64,000 nucleotides of DNA, from NCBI RefSeq assembly GCF_016055185.1, contig NZ_JAECVR010000004.1, positions 155,323 through 219,322 on the forward strand, written 5' to 3'. Both the position numbers and the translations under genes were made by a program. Shown in pieces: positions 55,778 to 64,000 of this stretch (its first letter is position 1; each line of letters starts with the position of its first letter). This DNA is from Paenactinomyces guangxiensis. Its GTDB lineage: Bacteria; Bacillota; Bacilli; Thermoactinomycetales; Thermoactinomycetaceae. A model generated the notes under the pieces. It saw only the letters and a program-made list of their open reading frames with translations. It ran no database searches and was not told where the DNA came from.

Positions 55778-56611
55778 ATGGAGATTCGTTATGCAACAAA
55801 CCCTGAACAAACAAAAGCATATTCTACCGATCAACTTCGCAGGGAGTATTTAATGGAAGGCATCATGGTTCCGGGGGAAATCAAGATGGTGTATTCCCAT
55901 GTGGACCGAATGATTACCGGCGGGGCTGTTCCGGTTCACCAGCCGCTTGAACTGGAAGCGGACCCACAGGAAATGGGAGCAGATTATTTTCTGGAACGGC
56001 GGGAAATTGGAATCATTAATGTCGGTTCCAGAGGTTTCATTATAGTTGACGGTGAAGAGTATGTTCTGGAGACAAAGGACTGCTTGTATATCGGGCTGGG
56101 TAACCGCGAAGTGTCATTTAGGAGCGAAAATGCCGAAGCGCCTGCCCGTTTTTATTTTAATTCTGCTCCGGCCCATCAATCTTATCCGACAGTAAAGATT
56201 GCCATCAGTGAAGCGGAACCAAATCATCTGGGAAGCATCAGTTCATCGAATGAACGTACCATCTATAAATATATTCATCCGGACGGGGTGCAAAGCTGTC
56301 AACTGGTAATGGGGATGACTTTGCTAAAGCCTAATAACATGTGGAATACCATGCCTTGCCATACGCACAATCGGCGCTCAGAAGTGTATTTCTATTTTGA
56401 TATGCCTGAGGATGGGGTTGTCTTCCATTTTATGGGTGAACCGAATGAGACACGCCATCTGGTCGTGCGGAACGAACAGGCGGTTATTTCACCGAGTTGG
56501 TCTATTCACAGCGGAGTAGGAACGAGCAACTACACGTTTATCTGGGCGATGGCCGGAGAAAATCAAATATTTGCCGATATGGATTCCGTACCCATGGAAG
56601 ATTTGCGATAA
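55778..56611 (+). CDS. kduI: 5-dehydro-4-deoxy-D-glucuronate isomerase
   Basis: 277 residues; CAGGAGGCTG before ATG. Bicupin of the KduI family: the Zn2+ ligands H195, H197, E202 (PCHTHNRRSEVYFYF) and H244 (WSIHSGVG) are all in place. Isomerises 5-keto-4-deoxyuronate from unsaturated uronate to 3-deoxy-D-glycero-2,5-hexodiulosonate. Immediately followed by kduD, the next enzyme. KdgK and KdgA for the final steps are not in the window. Confidence 0.95.
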   Translation: MEIRYATNPEQTKAYSTDQLRREYLMEGIMVPGEIKMVYSHVDRMITGGAVPVHQPLELEADPQEMGADYFLERREIGIINVGSRGFIIVDGEEYVLETKDCLYIGLGNREVSFRSENAEAPARFYFNSAPAHQSYPTVKIAISEAEPNHLGSISSSNERTIYKYIHPDGVQSCQLVMGMTLLKPNNMWNTMPCHTHNRRSEVYFYFDMPEDGVVFHFMGEPNETRHLVVRNEQAVISPSWSIHSGVGTSNYTFIWAMAGENQIFADMDSVPMEDLR

Positions 56612-56656
56612 TACACAGCCGGTTTCATTGAGACGGGAAGCTTCCGTTAAACTTTC

Positions 56657-56706
56657 TGACCCCGGCATCCTTTGTCCACAGACTAACAAAGTAAAGTCCG
56701 GGGTCA
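56657..56706. repeat. Inverted repeat between kduI and kduD
   Basis: TGACCCCGG and CCGGGGTCA frame a 32-base loop. Possible operator or mRNA hairpin; no T run. Confidence 0.5.
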
Positions 56707-56761
56707 ATCCCGGCAAATTCAGTGGGTTCTTTGTATCAATGAAGAAAGGAGAATGATAAAT

Positions 56762-57517
56762 ATGAATTTATTTGATCTTTCCGGGAAAACAGCCATTGTG
56801 ACCGGGGCTGCCCGCGGATTGGGAAGAGATATGGCCATCGGATTAGCAGAAGCGGGGGCTGATCTTGCTCTGATAACGAACAGCAGTGACGCTGGTGAAA
56901 CGAAAAGTTCCATAGAGAAGCTGGGCCGGGAAGCGATTGCCATAAAGGCTGATTTAGGTGACGAAACCCAGTTGGCAAATGTGGTTCAGCAAGTGAAAGA
57001 ACATTTTGGCAAAATTGATATTTTGGTCAACAATGCAGGGATCATCCGGCGAACTCCAGCTGCTGATCATGCAATGGAAGACTGGAATGAAGTGATAAAC
57101 CTGAATCTGAATTCAGTTTTTTTCCTGTGCCAGCTGGTGGGGAGAGAGATGATTAAAGTTGGCTCCGGAAAAATTATCAACATTGCTTCCATGCTAAGCT
57201 TTCAAGGGGGAATTACCGTTCCCGGATATACTGCCAGCAAACACGGTGTAGCCGGTATCACAAAAGCATTGGCAAACGAATGGGCATCAAAGGGAATTCA
57301 GGTGAACGCGATTGCTCCGGGTTATATGGTAACCGACAATACAGCTCAAATCAGGGAAGACGAGGAGAGAAGCAGGCAGATTTTGGAGAGAATTCCTGCA
57401 AACCGCTGGGGATTCCCGGAAGATCTAAAAGGGCCTGTAATTTTTTTGGCATCTTCAGCCTCAGATTATATGAACGGCCATATTCTTTGCGTAGATGGCG
57501 GATGGATGGCCCGATAA
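56762..57517 (+). CDS. kduD: 2-deoxy-D-gluconate 3-dehydrogenase (KduD)
   Basis: 251 residues from ATG 56762, ten bases after AAAGGAG; the ATG nine bases earlier is too close to it. Classical SDR: TGAARGLGRDMA at the cofactor site, NNAGI, active-site serine in IASMLS, and YTASKHG for the Tyr-Lys pair, ending in GGWMAR. In the kduI-kduD context it reduces 3-deoxy-glycero-2,5-hexodiulosonate to 2-keto-3-deoxygluconate. Confidence 0.93.
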   Translation: MNLFDLSGKTAIVTGAARGLGRDMAIGLAEAGADLALITNSSDAGETKSSIEKLGREAIAIKADLGDETQLANVVQQVKEHFGKIDILVNNAGIIRRTPAADHAMEDWNEVINLNLNSVFFLCQLVGREMIKVGSGKIINIASMLSFQGGITVPGYTASKHGVAGITKALANEWASKGIQVNAIAPGYMVTDNTAQIREDEERSRQILERIPANRWGFPEDLKGPVIFLASSASDYMNGHILCVDGGWMAR

Positions 57518-57643
57518 GTCACTTTGGAAAATCAAATTTTCGGTATGTTAGATGATCAGGCGACAAATAGCCACAAAAGGATTTTATGATTTAGGCCCTG
57601 TGCTGTAAAAATACTTCCACAGGATAAAAATGACTGAAATATT

Positions 57644-57740
57644 AAAACAAAAATGAACCAATATATTCAAAACAAAATAAACATATGATATGATCATAAC
57701 AACAAAATCAAATAAAAATAAAAGCAAACAAAAACAGGGA
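57644..57740 (+). promoter_or_regulatory. Direct repeats before the rha operon
   Basis: AACAAAA repeats begin at 57646, 57671, 57701 and 57727 (spacings 25, 30 and 26), and TATGAT at 57684 may be a -10 box. DeoR regulators often bind such repeats; the regulator RhaR-like gene is at 62604. Confidence 0.4.
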
Positions 57741-57747
57741 GGCTAAA

Positions 57748-59817
57748 ATGGTTGCAAACCGGTGGAAGATGGAGAAGGCAGCACAAATCAACAGCGGATT
57801 GGATGAATTGGTATACCGGTCCAATCTGCTGGGGGCCGACCGCACCGTAGCTAATTGGGGCGGAGGCAATACCTCGATGAAAACAATAGAAACAGACTTC
57901 CGCGGCCGGGAAATGGAAGTGATGTGGGTCAAAGGAAGCGGTTCCGACCTGGCTGCGATGAAAGCGAAAAATTTTACAGGATTAAGGTTGGATGATATCC
58001 TCCCCCTCTTTGAACGTGACTCGATGTCGGATGAAGAGATGGTTGCTTATCTGCAGCATTGTATGATTGACAGCAAACATCCGCGCCCTTCCATTGAGAC
58101 ACTGCTTCATGCCTTTTTACCTTTCAAACATGTGGACCATACCCATCCGGATGCCATTATAAGCATTTGCTGTGCAGATAATGGAAAGCAGATTGCCAGG
58201 GAGATTTTTGGCAATCGTTTTGTCTGGGTCCCGTATGTTCGCCCCGGATTTACACTGTCAAAAATGATTGCCGAAGGTGTGAGGGAGAATCCTGACGCTC
58301 AATTGGTTTTAATGGAAAAGCACGGATTGGTGACCTGGGGTGATACATCTGAGGAATGTTATCATAACACGATTGCTATCATACAGGAAGCGGAAAATTA
58401 TATTCGTTCCCGTGAAGACCCGGAGAGGCTGTTTGGGGGAGCCAAATATACGTCTTTGCCTTTAGACGGACGCCGGGAAATTTTGAGCCGGGTACTCCCG
58501 ATCATTCGCGGGGCGGTTAGTGAAGACAAGAAAATGATCGTAACTTTTGATGACAGCGAAAATGTTTTGACATTTATCAACAGCTGTGAAGCCCCCCGGT
58601 TGTCTCAAGTTGGAGCCGCATGTCCTGATCATCTGGTTCATACCAAACGTGTGCCGCTGTATATAGACTGGGATCCGCAGACTCACCATATCGTAGATTT
58701 AATCAAAAAGTTAAAAGCAGGCATCGCTGAATATAAAGAAGAGTACAAACGTTATTTTAAACGGAACAAAAATGAGGGCGACCAATTGGTTGACTCTGCT
58801 CCGCGCGTTATTCTGATCCCCGGGATCGGTATGGTGAATACCGGCAAGAGTTGGGAGATGTCCAAAGTAAGCGAAGCACTGTACCATCGTGCGATTGCCG
58901 TTATGCGGGGAGCAACGGCGCTGGGATCATTCGTTTCTTTGAACGAAAAAGAATCTTATGATGTGGAATATTGGCCTTTGGAGCTTTACAAGTTAACGCT
59001 GGCTCCGCCGGAAGCCGAATTCTCCCGGAAGATCGGATTTGTGACCGGAGGGGCGGGAGGAATTGGAAGTGCTGCCTGCCGACGCCTGGTATCGGAAGGG
59101 ATTCATGTGGTGATCGCCGATCTTAATTTGGAGGGTGCGCAAAAAATTGCCGAGGAAATCAATCAAACTTATGGAGAAGGAAGAGCGATTCCCGTCAAAA
59201 TGAATGTGACAAAAGAAGAGGAAGTTCAGGAGGCGTTTAAGCAGGCGATTCTCACATATGGCGGTGTAGATATTGTGGTCAACAACGCGGGTCTGGCTAC
59301 CTCCAATCCGCTGGACAAAACCACCTTACAGGAATGGAACCTGAATATGGATGTGCTTGCCACAGGATACTTCCTGGTTGCGCGCGAGGCATTCAAAATT
59401 TTGAAGAGTCAGTCGATTGGGGGGAATCTGGTATTTGTGGGATCGAAAAACTCTGTTTATGCCGGAAAAAATGCCGCAGCATACAGTACAGCGAAAGCGG
59501 CGGAAATTCATTTGGCCCGTTGTATTGCTGCTGAAGGCGGGCAGTATGGAATCCGGGTGAATTCCGTTCTGCCGGATGCGGTTTTGCAAGGATCGGCGAT
59601 CTGGAACTCCGGCTGGCGTAACGATAGAGCGGCTGCATATGGAATCGAGCCTGATCAGTTGGAAGAATATTATCGGGAGAGAACCACGCTTCTTGTAAAT
59701 GTTTATCCACAGGATATTGCTGAATCCATCGCATTTTTTGCTTCTTCCAGAGCATCTAAAACAACAGGTTGTATGATTACCGTTGACGGCGGGGTTCCGG
59801 CTGCTTTCACCCGTTAA
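57748..59817 (+). CDS. rhaEW: Bifunctional rhamnulose-1-phosphate aldolase / lactaldehyde dehydrogenase
   Basis: 689 residues, ATG behind GGGAGG. Residues about 1-400 are a class II aldolase/adducin domain with HVDHTHPDAI (metal histidines) and LVLMEKHGLVTWG. From about 425 a short-chain dehydrogenase domain follows: GFVTGGAGGIGSAACRRL, NNAGLA and YSTAKAAEIHLAR, ending in GGVPAAF. The same fusion is known as RhaEW (YuxG) in B. subtilis and relatives. Splits rhamnulose-1-P into DHAP and L-lactaldehyde and oxidises the latter to L-lactate. First gene of the rha operon. Confidence 0.93.
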   Translation: MVANRWKMEKAAQINSGLDELVYRSNLLGADRTVANWGGGNTSMKTIETDFRGREMEVMWVKGSGSDLAAMKAKNFTGLRLDDILPLFERDSMSDEEMVAYLQHCMIDSKHPRPSIETLLHAFLPFKHVDHTHPDAIISICCADNGKQIAREIFGNRFVWVPYVRPGFTLSKMIAEGVRENPDAQLVLMEKHGLVTWGDTSEECYHNTIAIIQEAENYIRSREDPERLFGGAKYTSLPLDGRREILSRVLPIIRGAVSEDKKMIVTFDDSENVLTFINSCEAPRLSQVGAACPDHLVHTKRVPLYIDWDPQTHHIVDLIKKLKAGIAEYKEEYKRYFKRNKNEGDQLVDSAPRVILIPGIGMVNTGKSWEMSKVSEALYHRAIAVMRGATALGSFVSLNEKESYDVEYWPLELYKLTLAPPEAEFSRKIGFVTGGAGGIGSAACRRLVSEGIHVVIADLNLEGAQKIAEEINQTYGEGRAIPVKMNVTKEEEVQEAFKQAILTYGGVDIVVNNAGLATSNPLDKTTLQEWNLNMDVLATGYFLVAREAFKILKSQSIGGNLVFVGSKNSVYAGKNAAAYSTAKAAEIHLARCIAAEGGQYGIRVNSVLPDAVLQGSAIWNSGWRNDRAAAYGIEPDQLEEYYRERTTLLVNVYPQDIAESIAFFASSRASKTTGCMITVDGGVPAAFTR

Positions 59818-59900
59818 CACTTGAAGATGATAAAACTTTGTGGTTGATGTACAAAAAAGCATATAAATGGCGGTGGCTCAAAAGGGAGAGGGTGACCAAA

Positions 59901-61121
59901 ATGAGTGACAAGGCATACCGGGTTTTTGAAGAACAACAGAAAGAGCGCGGCATTGATCTGGAGAAAGTGAAAGCCAAGTTGAAGTCATTCAAGGTTGAAA
60001 CACCTTCCTGGGGTTATGGTGATTCGGGGACAAGATTTAAAGTATTTAAACAGGCCGGCGTTCCCAGAAACCCTTTTGAAAAAATAGAGGATGCCGCGCA
60101 GGTGCATCGTCTGACCGGAATTTGTCCTTCCGTTGCGGTGCATATTCCCTGGGATAAGGTAGATGACTATGAGAAACTTAAACAGCATGCGGCTCAACTG
60201 GGTGTTTCCATCGGTGCGGTAAATCCGAATTTATTTCAAGATGATGACTATATGTTCGGAAGTGTATGTAATTCAGACCCCAACATTCGCCGGAAAGCAA
60301 CGGATCACTTGCTGGAATGTGTGGAGATTGCAAAGGTTACGGGGTCTGATCTCATCAGTCTCTGGTTTGCTGACGGCACCAATTACCCCGGCCAGGCTGA
60401 TATTCGTAAACGCAAGCACTGGATGCTGGAAGCTCTCACTGAGCTGTATCAGGCAATGACCCCTGATATGAGGATGCTCATCGAATATAAATTTTTTGAA
60501 CCGGCCTTTTACCATACAGATCTGGCGGATTGGGGAATGGCATTCAATATGGCAACGAAACTGGGAGAACAGGCACAGGTGCTAGTGGATACCGGGCACC
60601 ATGCTCCAGGGACGAATGTGGAGCATATTGTTGCTTATCTATTGGATGAAAAAAAGCTGGGAGGATTCCATTTCAACAGCCGAAAGTATGCCGATGATGA
60701 TTTAATTGTCGGGGCCATGAACCCGTATGAGCTGTTTCTTATTTTCTATCAAATGATTGATGCTGCTGCGGACCCGGACCGGGAAGTGCGTCAAACCGCA
60801 GAAAACATTGCCTATATGATTGACCAGAGCCACTGTATTGAGCCAAAGATTCCCGCTATGATCCGCTCTGTACTCAATGTACAAACCCAGTATGCAAAAG
60901 CGTTGCTGATAGATCTGGAAAAGGTGAGAAAAGCCCAGCGGGACCAGGATGTTCTGGCAGCGGAACATGCAGTGAGAGAAGCGTTTGAATTAGATGTGAC
61001 CCCACTATTACAAGTGGTGAGAGAGGAGATGGGTGTACCTGTTGATCCCATGAAAGCTTATTTTGCCAGCGGTTATGCGGATCAGATCCTCTCCCGCGGC
61101 AAAGGCGGAGCCAGCTGGTGA
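59901..61121 (+). CDS. rhaA: L-rhamnose isomerase
   Basis: 406 residues from ATG 59901, with GAGAGGGTGACC upstream; the longer frame before it is unsupported. TIM-barrel xylose-isomerase-like fold: PSVAVHIPWDKVDD, IEYKFFEPAFYHTD (metal glutamate), VDTGHHAPGTNVEH and FNSRKYADDDLIVG carry the metal and catalytic residues. It resembles the RhaI/YulE group, longer than the E. coli enzyme pattern at the termini. Converts L-rhamnose to L-rhamnulose. Its stop overlaps the start of rhaB (GTGA). Confidence 0.9.
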   Translation: MSDKAYRVFEEQQKERGIDLEKVKAKLKSFKVETPSWGYGDSGTRFKVFKQAGVPRNPFEKIEDAAQVHRLTGICPSVAVHIPWDKVDDYEKLKQHAAQLGVSIGAVNPNLFQDDDYMFGSVCNSDPNIRRKATDHLLECVEIAKVTGSDLISLWFADGTNYPGQADIRKRKHWMLEALTELYQAMTPDMRMLIEYKFFEPAFYHTDLADWGMAFNMATKLGEQAQVLVDTGHHAPGTNVEHIVAYLLDEKKLGGFHFNSRKYADDDLIVGAMNPYELFLIFYQMIDAAADPDREVRQTAENIAYMIDQSHCIEPKIPAMIRSVLNVQTQYAKALLIDLEKVRKAQRDQDVLAAEHAVREAFELDVTPLLQVVREEMGVPVDPMKAYFASGYADQILSRGKGGASW

Positions 61122-62587
61122 ATATTTTAGCATTTGATCTGGGTGCAAGCAGTGGCAGAGCTGTCGTAGGCCGATTTGATGGTGATACGATCGAGATGAA
61201 AGAGATTCACCGCTTTTCCAATGATCCGGTACAGGTGGGCAACCGCCTGTACTGGGATATTTTACGGTTATTTCATGAAGTGAAGCAGGGAATTCTCAAA
61301 AGCTGCCATCAAGGGGATAAAAGTCTGAAAAGTATCGCTATTGATTCCTGGGCGGTTGACTTTGGTTTAATAGGGAAACACGGGGAACTGCTGGGTAATC
61401 CTTATCACTACCGGGACCACCAAACGAATGGCATGATGGAAGAAGTGTTCAGTCTCATACCTCGGGAAGAGATCTTCTCCCGAACAGGCATTCAATTTAT
61501 GCCGATTAATACCATTTATCACTTATTTTCCATGAAAAAAGCAGGTTCTCCGATCCTGGAACACGCGGAAACCTTGTTAATGATTCCCGATCTGTTAAGA
61601 TATTTTCTGACTGGAGAGAAATCAGGCGAATTTACCAACGCGACAACCACACAATTGTTTAACCCGTTAACGAAAAAGTGGGATCACGATCTTCTTAATC
61701 AGTTGGGGCTCCCCTCTCATATTTTTGCGGACGTTTTTCATCCCGGTACTGTGGCCGGTTCACTCACTTCGGCTGTCTGCAAGGAATTGGATATTCCTTC
61801 TCTTCCCGTGATTGCAGTGGGAGAGCACGATACTGCATCGGCTGTGGCAGCAGTTCCGACTGATCAGCAAGATTTCGCTTATTTAAGCTGTGGCACATGG
61901 TCGCTTCTGGGCACGGAAGTACCGCAACCGATATTGAACGAACAGGCGTTGGAATGGAACTTTACCAATGAAGGCGGCATTAATCATACCTTCCGCTTAT
62001 TGAAAAATATCATGGGCCTGTGGCTGATTCAAGAATGCAAACGGACCTGGGAAAGAGAAAGAAACAGCCTCAGTTATGAACAAATGATACGATTGGCAGA
62101 CAAGGCAAAAGCATTTCAATCTTTCATCGATCCGGATGATCCAATGTTTTTGCATCCGGAGCATATGCCAAGACAGATCCGGAAATATTGTCATGACACG
62201 AATCAATATGTTCCACAGACGGAAGGTGAGATTCTCCGCTGTATTATGGAGAGTTTAGCTTTGAAGTATCGGCTGGTTCTGGAACGGACAGAAAAGCTTG
62301 CCGATAAAAAATTCTCCGGTTTGCATATGGTAGGAGGAGGCATTTATAATGTGATGCTATGTCAATTTACGGCCAATGCCATCGCCCGTCCGGTATGGGC
62401 AGGACCTGCGGAGGCAACCGCTGTAGGAAACCTTCTGGTTCAATATATAACACTCGGAAAAATAAAAAACATACAAGAAGCAAGGCAAGTGGTAAGAAAT
62501 TCATTCCCGGTCCAAACCTATGACCCGCAAGATATTCATATGTGGGATGATGCTTATGGAAGGTTCTGTAAGATAACAGGGTGCTAA
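61118..62587 (+). CDS. rhaB: Rhamnulokinase
   Basis: 489 residues, GTG start overlapping the rhaA stop by four bases (translational coupling). FGGY-kinase fold: N-terminal LDLGASSGRAVVGRF phosphate-binding loop, AIDSWAVDFGLI with catalytic aspartate, and VGEHDTASAVAAVP and SCGTWSLLG of the second domain. GGGIYNVMLCQFTANA near the C-terminus binds the nucleotide. Phosphorylates rhamnulose at C1. Confidence 0.95.
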   Translation: MNILAFDLGASSGRAVVGRFDGDTIEMKEIHRFSNDPVQVGNRLYWDILRLFHEVKQGILKSCHQGDKSLKSIAIDSWAVDFGLIGKHGELLGNPYHYRDHQTNGMMEEVFSLIPREEIFSRTGIQFMPINTIYHLFSMKKAGSPILEHAETLLMIPDLLRYFLTGEKSGEFTNATTTQLFNPLTKKWDHDLLNQLGLPSHIFADVFHPGTVAGSLTSAVCKELDIPSLPVIAVGEHDTASAVAAVPTDQQDFAYLSCGTWSLLGTEVPQPILNEQALEWNFTNEGGINHTFRLLKNIMGLWLIQECKRTWERERNSLSYEQMIRLADKAKAFQSFIDPDDPMFLHPEHMPRQIRKYCHDTNQYVPQTEGEILRCIMESLALKYRLVLERTEKLADKKFSGLHMVGGGIYNVMLCQFTANAIARPVWAGPAEATAVGNLLVQYITLGKIKNIQEARQVVRNSFPVQTYDPQDIHMWDDAYGRFCKITGC

Positions 62588-62603
62588 AGGAAAGTAGGTA
62601 AAC

Positions 62604-63365
62604 ATGATGCTTGTAGCGGAAAGGCAACAAAAAATCCTCGACCTCGTCAATCAAAGAGGAAGTATTAGGGTTTCGGAGTTGAGTCAAATATTCCAAGTGA
62701 CAGAAGAAACGATTCGGCGGGACCTGGATCATCTTGAAAAAAGAGGAAAGCTCAGGCGAAGTCACGGCGGGGCAGTAAGCATAAAAAAAGATCAGCCGGA
62801 AATTCCCTATTTTGAACGTGAGATTTTAAATGTGCAGGAAAAAAGAGAGATTGCCAAACAAGCACTAAAGTATATCACTTCGGGTGACCGCATTATCCTT
62901 GATGCCAGTACAACAGCATGGTATATGGCGAAGATTTTGCCGGATATTCCACTTACTGTGTTAACGAATTCGATTAAAGTGGCGATGGAACTCAGCGGTA
63001 AAGAGAAGATTGAGGTGATTTCCACGGGCGGGATCCTGCTTGCCAAATCTCTCTCTTATGTGGGGCCTTTAGCTGAACGTTCACTGGATCTGTATCATGT
63101 AAACAAGGCGTTTATTTCCTGCAAGGGGGTACACCCTCAGCATGGGATCAGCGAATCCAATGAGATGCAGTCCCTGGTTAAACAGCGCATGATCAATATT
63201 GCCGATCAGACATTTCTGTTGGCCGATTACAGTAAATTTGGGGTGCGGGCATTTGCCCAACTGGCTGCTTTTGATCAGATTTTCGGGGTGATCACCGATT
63301 CCAAAACAGATTACAAGTATATTCAACAGCTGGAGGAGCTTTCCGTTGAGGTTATCCAGGTGTAG
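62604..63365 (+). CDS. rhaR: DeoR-family repressor, probable rhamnose regulator
   Basis: 253 residues (ATG 62604 or 62607). N-terminal winged helix: RQQKILDLVNQRGSIRVSELSQIFQVTEETIRRDL with the recognition helix TEETIRRDLDHLEKRG. The C-terminal sugar-phosphate sensor domain shows ILDASTTAWYMA and STGGILL and DRTFLLADYSKFG-like DQTFLLADYSKFG. Position at the end of rhaEW-rhaA-rhaB, as for YulB/RhaR in B. subtilis, supports repression of this operon with rhamnulose-1-phosphate as inducer (family inference). Symbol assigned by context. Confidence 0.87.
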   Translation: MMLVAERQQKILDLVNQRGSIRVSELSQIFQVTEETIRRDLDHLEKRGKLRRSHGGAVSIKKDQPEIPYFEREILNVQEKREIAKQALKYITSGDRIILDASTTAWYMAKILPDIPLTVLTNSIKVAMELSGKEKIEVISTGGILLAKSLSYVGPLAERSLDLYHVNKAFISCKGVHPQHGISESNEMQSLVKQRMINIADQTFLLADYSKFGVRAFAQLAAFDQIFGVITDSKTDYKYIQQLEELSVEVIQV

Positions 63366-63667
63366 TGATTCCTGAAAGCTCAAATTTCCAGCATTACCCT
63401 GGGATGAACGTTTTATCATGCGGGGAAGCAGGATTCTGGGGAGCGACCTTTTGGCGACCGACCGAGCGGAAAAAACGCCCAAGGGAAAAAGCGAGCAATT
63501 CTTCCTTTGATTCGCTTCCCTGCCTAATGCCTACGCCCCTTGTGCAGTTTTTGGAGCGGCCATCAACTTACTTCCTCGCAGGGCACCGATCGGGAGCGAG
63601 ACAGAATTCTGCCTCCCCCACAGACACATCACTTTCACAGAAAAATATTGAAAAGGTGGATTTTCAG
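63366..63667. other. Intergenic region before lutA
   Basis: About 300 bases without a gene. It holds GGGGAGCG-like and CAGAATTCTGCC words in both orientations but no clear terminator. Probably contains the lutA promoter or simply extends the rha transcript. Confidence 0.3.
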
Positions 63668-64000
63668 TTGAAAGTCTCTTTATTCATTACCTGTCTCGCC
63701 GACCAATTTTTCCCCGATGTGGGTGAGAGCATGGTGAGATTGTTATACCGCCACGGGGCAGAAGTTGATTTTCCCGAGAGCCAGACCTGCTGTGGCCAGC
63801 CTGCCTTTAACAGCGGCTATGTAAACGAAGCGCGGCAGGTAGCTTTAACAATGCTTGATGCCTTTGAAGATTCACAATATGTTGTATCCCCCTCCGGGTC
63901 CTGTACCGGAATGATTCATCATTATTATCCGGAACTTTTCCGGGATGACCCGGTTAATCTGAACAGAGTAGAGCAGCTGATTAAAAAGACCTTTGAGTTT
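63668..64000 (+). CDS. lutA: Lactate utilization protein LutA, N-terminal part (cut by window edge)
   Basis: TTG 63668, eight bases after AAAGGTGG, opens a frame to the window end: MKVSLFITCLADQFFPDVGE at the start, then ESQTCCGQPAFNSGY, the first CCG domain that binds an Fe-S cluster or links to one, and SPSGSCTGMIHHYYPELF. This is LutA/YkgE, part of the LutABC L-lactate oxidation complex. Location right after the rhamnose genes is meaningful, since RhaEW makes L-lactate from rhamnose. LutB and LutC would lie beyond the window. Confidence 0.93.
   Translation, partial: MKVSLFITCLADQFFPDVGESMVRLLYRHGAEVDFPESQTCCGQPAFNSGYVNEARQVALTMLDAFEDSQYVVSPSGSCTGMIHHYYPELFRDDPVNLNRVEQLIKKTFEF

Overview
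The window reads as a chromosomal segment of an endospore-forming, Gram-positive Bacillota of the order Bacillales. Evidence: AGGAGG-type ribosome binding sites with frequent TTG/GTG starts, lipoprotein-type binding proteins, Spo0E-like and Spo0M sporulation proteins, HemQ, and a set of genes whose relatives lie close together in Bacillus subtilis (yutI, yuzD, yuzB, yutM, yumC, yumB, yuiA, yuiB, yuiD). Two futalosine-pathway-type radical SAM enzymes argue against B. subtilis itself and for a lineage such as Thermoactinomycetaceae or Alicyclobacillaceae. The family assignment is a guess from memory.

Layout. 1-6.9 kb: oligopeptide ABC transporter with two tandem binding proteins (the first cut by the window edge), then oppBCDF. 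7-10.3 kb: MFS exporter, Nramp-type metal transporter and NfuA-like YutI, all on the minus strand. 10.6-14.8 kb: mccAB (reverse transsulfuration), YuzD, two paralogous small secreted proteins and YuzB. 14.8-19 kb: two MqnE-type radical SAM enzymes, a Spo0E-like phosphatase, an A-type Fe-S carrier and a short-chain dehydrogenase. 19-26.2 kb is an accessory, partly decayed stretch: IS4-type transposase remnant, ferritin-like protein, very long hairpin abutting the 5' end of a group II intron remnant, lysozyme-fold secreted protein, small membrane protein, SulP transporter, and a truncated TPR protein followed by two tiny peptide ORFs that look like a peptide-signalling cassette. 26.2-34.7 kb: housekeeping genes (VOC, Gfo/Idh, YumC, YumB, YuiA, HemQ, YuiB, BtuF-like, YuiD, ArsR). 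34.9-45.3 kb: small or poorly known genes, a Spo0M-histidine kinase chimera, a cold-shock protein with a long 5' hairpin, a MetPS-type amino-acid symporter, a PheC-like dehydratase, DinB, and a two-gene operon of unknown function.

45.5-64 kb is a coherent catabolic locus for rhamnogalacturonan-derived sugars: a YesMN-type two-component system, a sugar ABC importer lacking its ATPase, GH105 unsaturated glycosyl hydrolase, GH42 beta-galactosidase, KduI and KduD for the unsaturated uronate, then RhaEW, RhaA and RhaB with a DeoR regulator for rhamnose, and finally lutA, which starts the pathway that burns the L-lactate made from rhamnose. Uptake, hydrolysis of the unsaturated disaccharide, uronate and rhamnose breakdown and lactate oxidation are thus placed in sequence. 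No pectate or rhamnogalacturonan lyase is inside the window.

The observations I consider most worth follow-up are the TPR/peptide cassette (24390-25312), the intron remnant joined to a 26-bp hairpin (20046-20232), the Spo0M-kinase chimera (36933-37982), the hairpin in front of the cold-shock gene (38233-38290), and the two-gene operon at 43826-45327. All functional calls come from reading motifs by eye; no database search was run.
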